NCBI GenBank assembly: GCA_013698385.1
Contig: JACCVB010000076.1
Span: 1-26,356, forward strand
Length of the DNA: 26,356 bases
DNA from: Chloroflexota bacterium
Lineage (GTDB): Bacteria > Chloroflexota > Limnocylindria > Limnocylindrales > CSP1-4
Direction of reading: 5' to 3'
Part shown: positions 24,474-26,356 of the stretch, one piece after another
How the letters are laid out: each line of letters starts with the position of its first letter
How positions within the stretch are numbered: the stretch's first letter is position 1
Translations under genes and position numbers: made by a program
The notes under the pieces: model-generated
Told to the model about the DNA's origin: nothing
Database searches by the model: none
What the model saw: only the letters and a program-made list of their open reading frames with translations

Positions 24474-24505
24474 CGAGGGCATCCTATCGCTGCACGGGCC
24501 GTCGT

Positions 24506-24526
24506 CGTGACAACCTAGATGTCACG
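24506..24526. promoter_or_regulatory. Inverted repeat CGTGAC-N9-GTCACG in divergent promoter region
   Basis: Perfect 6-bp arms at 24506-24511 and 24521-24526, in the 74-base region between the protease gene (minus) and the nuclease-like gene (plus). A minus-strand TAGGTT that could be the protease -10 lies within the spacer region, so a bound protein could affect both genes. Confidence 0.4.
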
Positions 24527-24535
24527 GGGGGGTCC

Positions 24536-24541
24536 TACTTT
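24536..24541 (+). promoter_or_regulatory. Candidate -10 box for leaderless transcript
   Basis: TACTTT ends exactly 6 nt before ATG 24548. The only purine-rich stretch upstream (a G run near 24526-24532) is too far for a normal ribosome site. The arrangement fits leaderless transcription. Confidence 0.5.
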
Positions 24542-24547
24542 TCGGCC

Positions 24548-25828
24548 ATGGAGACCGCCGTTCTCGTCTCGTTGCCATCGCCTGCGGACCCGGAGGGCCT
24601 CGCATCCGGTCGGATCCGCGTGGACGGCGACCGGATCGTGGTGGAACGCCTCACCGTCGTGGATCGGACGCTTGCCGCCTTCCTCGCGGAGCGGCCGGTG
24701 GCGGAGCGTGGCCCGCTCGTCGAGCGTGCCTTGCGAATCGGCCTGCTCGCCCTGCAGGACGCCGGGGTCACCGTGGACGTGGACGCCGTGCGCACCGAAT
24801 TCGACCGGATGCTGCGCCAGGCGGAACAGGTGAATGAGCGTGCGGCGGCAACCCTGGAGCAGACCCTCCGCGCGAACTTCGCGGACGGTGACGGACGCCT
24901 ACCGCGAACCCTGGAGCGATTTTTGGGCGACCGCGGCGCACTGCGCGGGATGGTGGACGAGCTGTTCGACGAGAAGAAGCGGGACAGCGCGATCGGCCGG
25001 ATCGGCACGATGCTGGAGCGCTACTTCGATGGCGACGCGTCCAAGCTGGCCTACCTCCTGGACCCCACTCGGCTGAATTCGCCGATGCACCAGTTCCGCC
25101 AGGAGATCTCGGCCGGCTTCAAGGGCATCGAGGAGCGCCTCGTCGCGATCGAGGCCGCGGCGGCAGCCCGGGGAGCGGAGCGGGCCCGTTCGGCCGCCAA
25201 GGGCGCGGACTTCGAGGACCTCCTCGCGGCGATGCTCGGCGAGGTCGCGCGCGGCGCGAGTGACCTGCTGGATCGGACCGGGCTGGATGCCGGAACGGTC
25301 ATGAAGAGCAAGAAGGGGGACTTCGTCCTGACCGTGGACGCCCAGGTCGCGCGCGGGTGCGACCTGAAGGTGGTCCTTGAAGCCAAGGACCGGCCGATGT
25401 CCATGCGGGCCATGCGCGAGGAACTGCGTGAGGCGCGCGAGAACCGTGGCGCCGCGGTCGCGGTGGCCATCTTCACCCCGGCCCACGCACCCGCGGGCAT
25501 CGCTCCGTTCAGCATCGTCGGCGACGACGTCTACTGCGTGATCGATCCGGAGGCCCCGGATCCGGCCACGCTGGAGGCCGCGGTCCGCCTGGCCCGGTTG
25601 CTGGCGCTCGCCTCGCTCGCCGAACGCGAGGTGGAGGTGGATGCCGCGGCGATCGCGACGGCCCTGACCGCGATCCGCGAGCAGCTCGAGGTCGTGCGCC
25701 AGCTCAAGTCGCAGCTGACCTCGATCTCGAATGCCACGAAGGCCGTCTGGTCCGGGTTGGACACGATGCGCTCCAACATCCTCGCCCGGGTGGTGGACGC
25801 GGAATCGGAGATCCGCGCCGCAGGGTGA
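24548..25828 (+). CDS. Uncharacterised protein with PD-(D/E)XK nuclease-like core
   Basis: 426 residues, no signal peptide, no named family recognised. Residues 1-170 are a mostly helical N-terminal domain with a notable ERFLGDRGALRGMVDELFDE segment (near 123) and YLLDPTRLNSPMHQFRQEI (near 169). Residues 180-218 are Ala/Glu/Arg-rich and probably coiled coil. Residues 219-310 show a restriction-endonuclease-like pattern: GADFEDLL (Glu223), KKGDFVLTV (Asp258) and VVLEAKD (Glu278, Lys280), followed by EARENRGAAVAVAIF, as in nucleases of the Mrr/RmuC kind. The C-terminal 80 residues are amphipathic helices. It could be a DNA-processing or repair nuclease, or an inactive relative. It diverges from the secreted protease and seems unrelated to purine metabolism. 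Confidence 0.75.
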   Translation: METAVLVSLPSPADPEGLASGRIRVDGDRIVVERLTVVDRTLAAFLAERPVAERGPLVERALRIGLLALQDAGVTVDVDAVRTEFDRMLRQAEQVNERAAATLEQTLRANFADGDGRLPRTLERFLGDRGALRGMVDELFDEKKRDSAIGRIGTMLERYFDGDASKLAYLLDPTRLNSPMHQFRQEISAGFKGIEERLVAIEAAAAARGAERARSAAKGADFEDLLAAMLGEVARGASDLLDRTGLDAGTVMKSKKGDFVLTVDAQVARGCDLKVVLEAKDRPMSMRAMREELREARENRGAAVAVAIFTPAHAPAGIAPFSIVGDDVYCVIDPEAPDPATLEAAVRLARLLALASLAEREVEVDAAAIATALTAIREQLEVVRQLKSQLTSISNATKAVWSGLDTMRSNILARVVDAESEIRAAG

Positions 25829-26012
25829 CGGTGTTCGTGCACGGAATGGTTCATCTGGGTCCCACGAGGTCAGGACCGGTCGGCTAGGCATCGCTGGGAC
25901 CACCGGGTCCTGTCGATGGGGAGGCTCGCGCCAGAAGATGGCCGTCGAGTCTAGCGCACGTCGAGGCGTCAACGGCTCCTCCGCCCGCCCCCCACGAACC
26001 GGAGACCCCCAG

Positions 26013-26356
26013 ATGCGCCGTCACACCGCCTGCCTCATCCTGGCTCTCGCCGTGTCCATGCCCACCGTCGGGCCTGTGGCCGCCGCCCAGCCTTCCGAAT
26101 CGCCTGGCCCCACGCCCAGCGCCTCGACGCTTGAGCCAAGCGCCGAGCCAAGCGCCCAGCCGAGCGCCGAGCCATCGCCCTCGGCCTCCCCTGAAGCCAC
26201 CGCATCTGCCGAGCCGGCTCCCGAGACCGCTGCGGACCCGACCACGGAACCGTCTCCTGGTCCGTCCACGGTATCGACCCCGACCCCGACCAAACCCTCC
26301 TCCCTGACCGGCTCGGACGACCTGCAAGGTCGCCCGGATGTCACCGGGCGCTACAT
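26013..26356 (+). CDS. Secreted protein with Pro/Ser/Ala-rich linker (3' end missing)
   Basis: ATG 26013 with GGAG (26001-26004) 8 bases upstream opens a frame that runs off the window. It begins with a signal peptide (RRHTACLILALAVSMP, cleavage near AAA-QP) followed by about 65 residues of Pro, Ser, Ala, Thr and Glu with EPSA repeats, then SSLTGSDDLQGRPDVTGRY at the edge. The closing GRY resembles the start of the I9 propeptide of secreted subtilases (usually continuing as IVVLK), so this may be a second extracellular protease; only the next bases can tell. The opposite-strand reading of the same stretch is a Gly/Ala-rich artefact. Confidence 0.75.
   Translation, partial: MRRHTACLILALAVSMPTVGPVAAAQPSESPGPTPSASTLEPSAEPSAQPSAEPSPSASPEATASAEPAPETAADPTTEPSPGPSTVSTPTPTKPSSLTGSDDLQGRPDVTGRY
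26133..26180 (+). repeat. Four 12-bp tandem units encoding EPSA-type repeats
   Basis: GAGCCAAGCGCC is present twice exactly (26133-26144, 26145-26156), then as CAGCCGAGCGCC and GAGCCATCGCCC, giving EPSA, EPSA, QPSA and EPSP in the linker of the secreted protein. Such units commonly change number by slippage. Confidence 0.75.

Noticed and set aside
1..26356. Search for CRISPR arrays, tRNA/rRNA genes, insertion sequences, prophage or a dedicated defence locus
   Set aside because: No regularly spaced repeats, no tRNA-like cloverleaf, no transposase or integrase motifs were seen; the nuclease-like protein stands alone.

Overview
The window is a very GC-rich stretch (roughly 70% by eye) of a bacterial chromosome. 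Genes are tightly packed and often share a 4-base stop/start overlap of the form NTGA. GC content, start-codon use, the style of the secreted subtilase and a broken copy of a helix-turn-helix family that I recall as common in Chloroflexota suggest an uncultured Chloroflexota lineage (Limnocylindria/Ellin6529-like). An actinobacterium cannot be excluded. This assignment is inference; there is no rRNA or tRNA gene here.

Layout. (1) 1-5000, plus strand: the end of a SorC-type sugar-responsive regulator, an FGGY carbohydrate kinase, and a nitrate/taurine/pyrimidine-type ABC importer (ATPase, permease, lipoprotein binding protein), most of them stop/start coupled. (2) 5140-6750: a 62-residue CxC protein, a strong hairpin, and guanine deaminase. 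(3) 6751-7957: non-coding DNA and a minus-strand HTH regulator broken by two frameshifts. (4) 7926-12201: a possible 11-codon leader ORF, a D-aminoacylase-like amidohydrolase, and a three-gene ABC-2 exporter. (5) 12211-13086, minus: a membrane-anchored protein with a degenerate GGDEF domain. (6) 13329-20113: xanthine dehydrogenase (molybdenum, 2Fe-2S and FAD subunits), OHCU decarboxylase, urate oxidase and malate synthase. (7) 20156-22078, minus: a hydantoinase/allantoinase-type cyclic amidohydrolase and a DUF3830 protein; 22093-22431, plus: 5-hydroxyisourate hydrolase. (8) 22458-end: a secreted S8 protease (minus), a protein with a PD-(D/E)XK nuclease-like core (plus), and the start of another secreted protein cut by the window edge.

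How it fits together. The theme is aerobic purine catabolism. Guanine goes to xanthine (guanine deaminase), then urate (xanthine dehydrogenase), 5-hydroxyisourate (uricase), OHCU (HIU hydrolase), allantoin (OHCU decarboxylase) and probably allantoate (the hydantoinase-like enzyme). Malate synthase, coupled to uricase, would consume the glyoxylate released further down. Allantoate amidohydrolase or allantoicase, ureidoglycolate enzymes and the XdhC-type maturation factor are not in the window. The importer in region 1 could supply a purine or ureide, but its substrate cannot be read from sequence.

No CRISPR array, prophage, insertion sequence or RNA gene was found. The most unusual points are a TANNNT box exactly 6 nt before three start codons (leaderless-style), one of them opening the 11-codon ORF coupled to the amidohydrolase; the uncharacterised nuclease-like protein; and DUF3830 linked to ureide enzymes.
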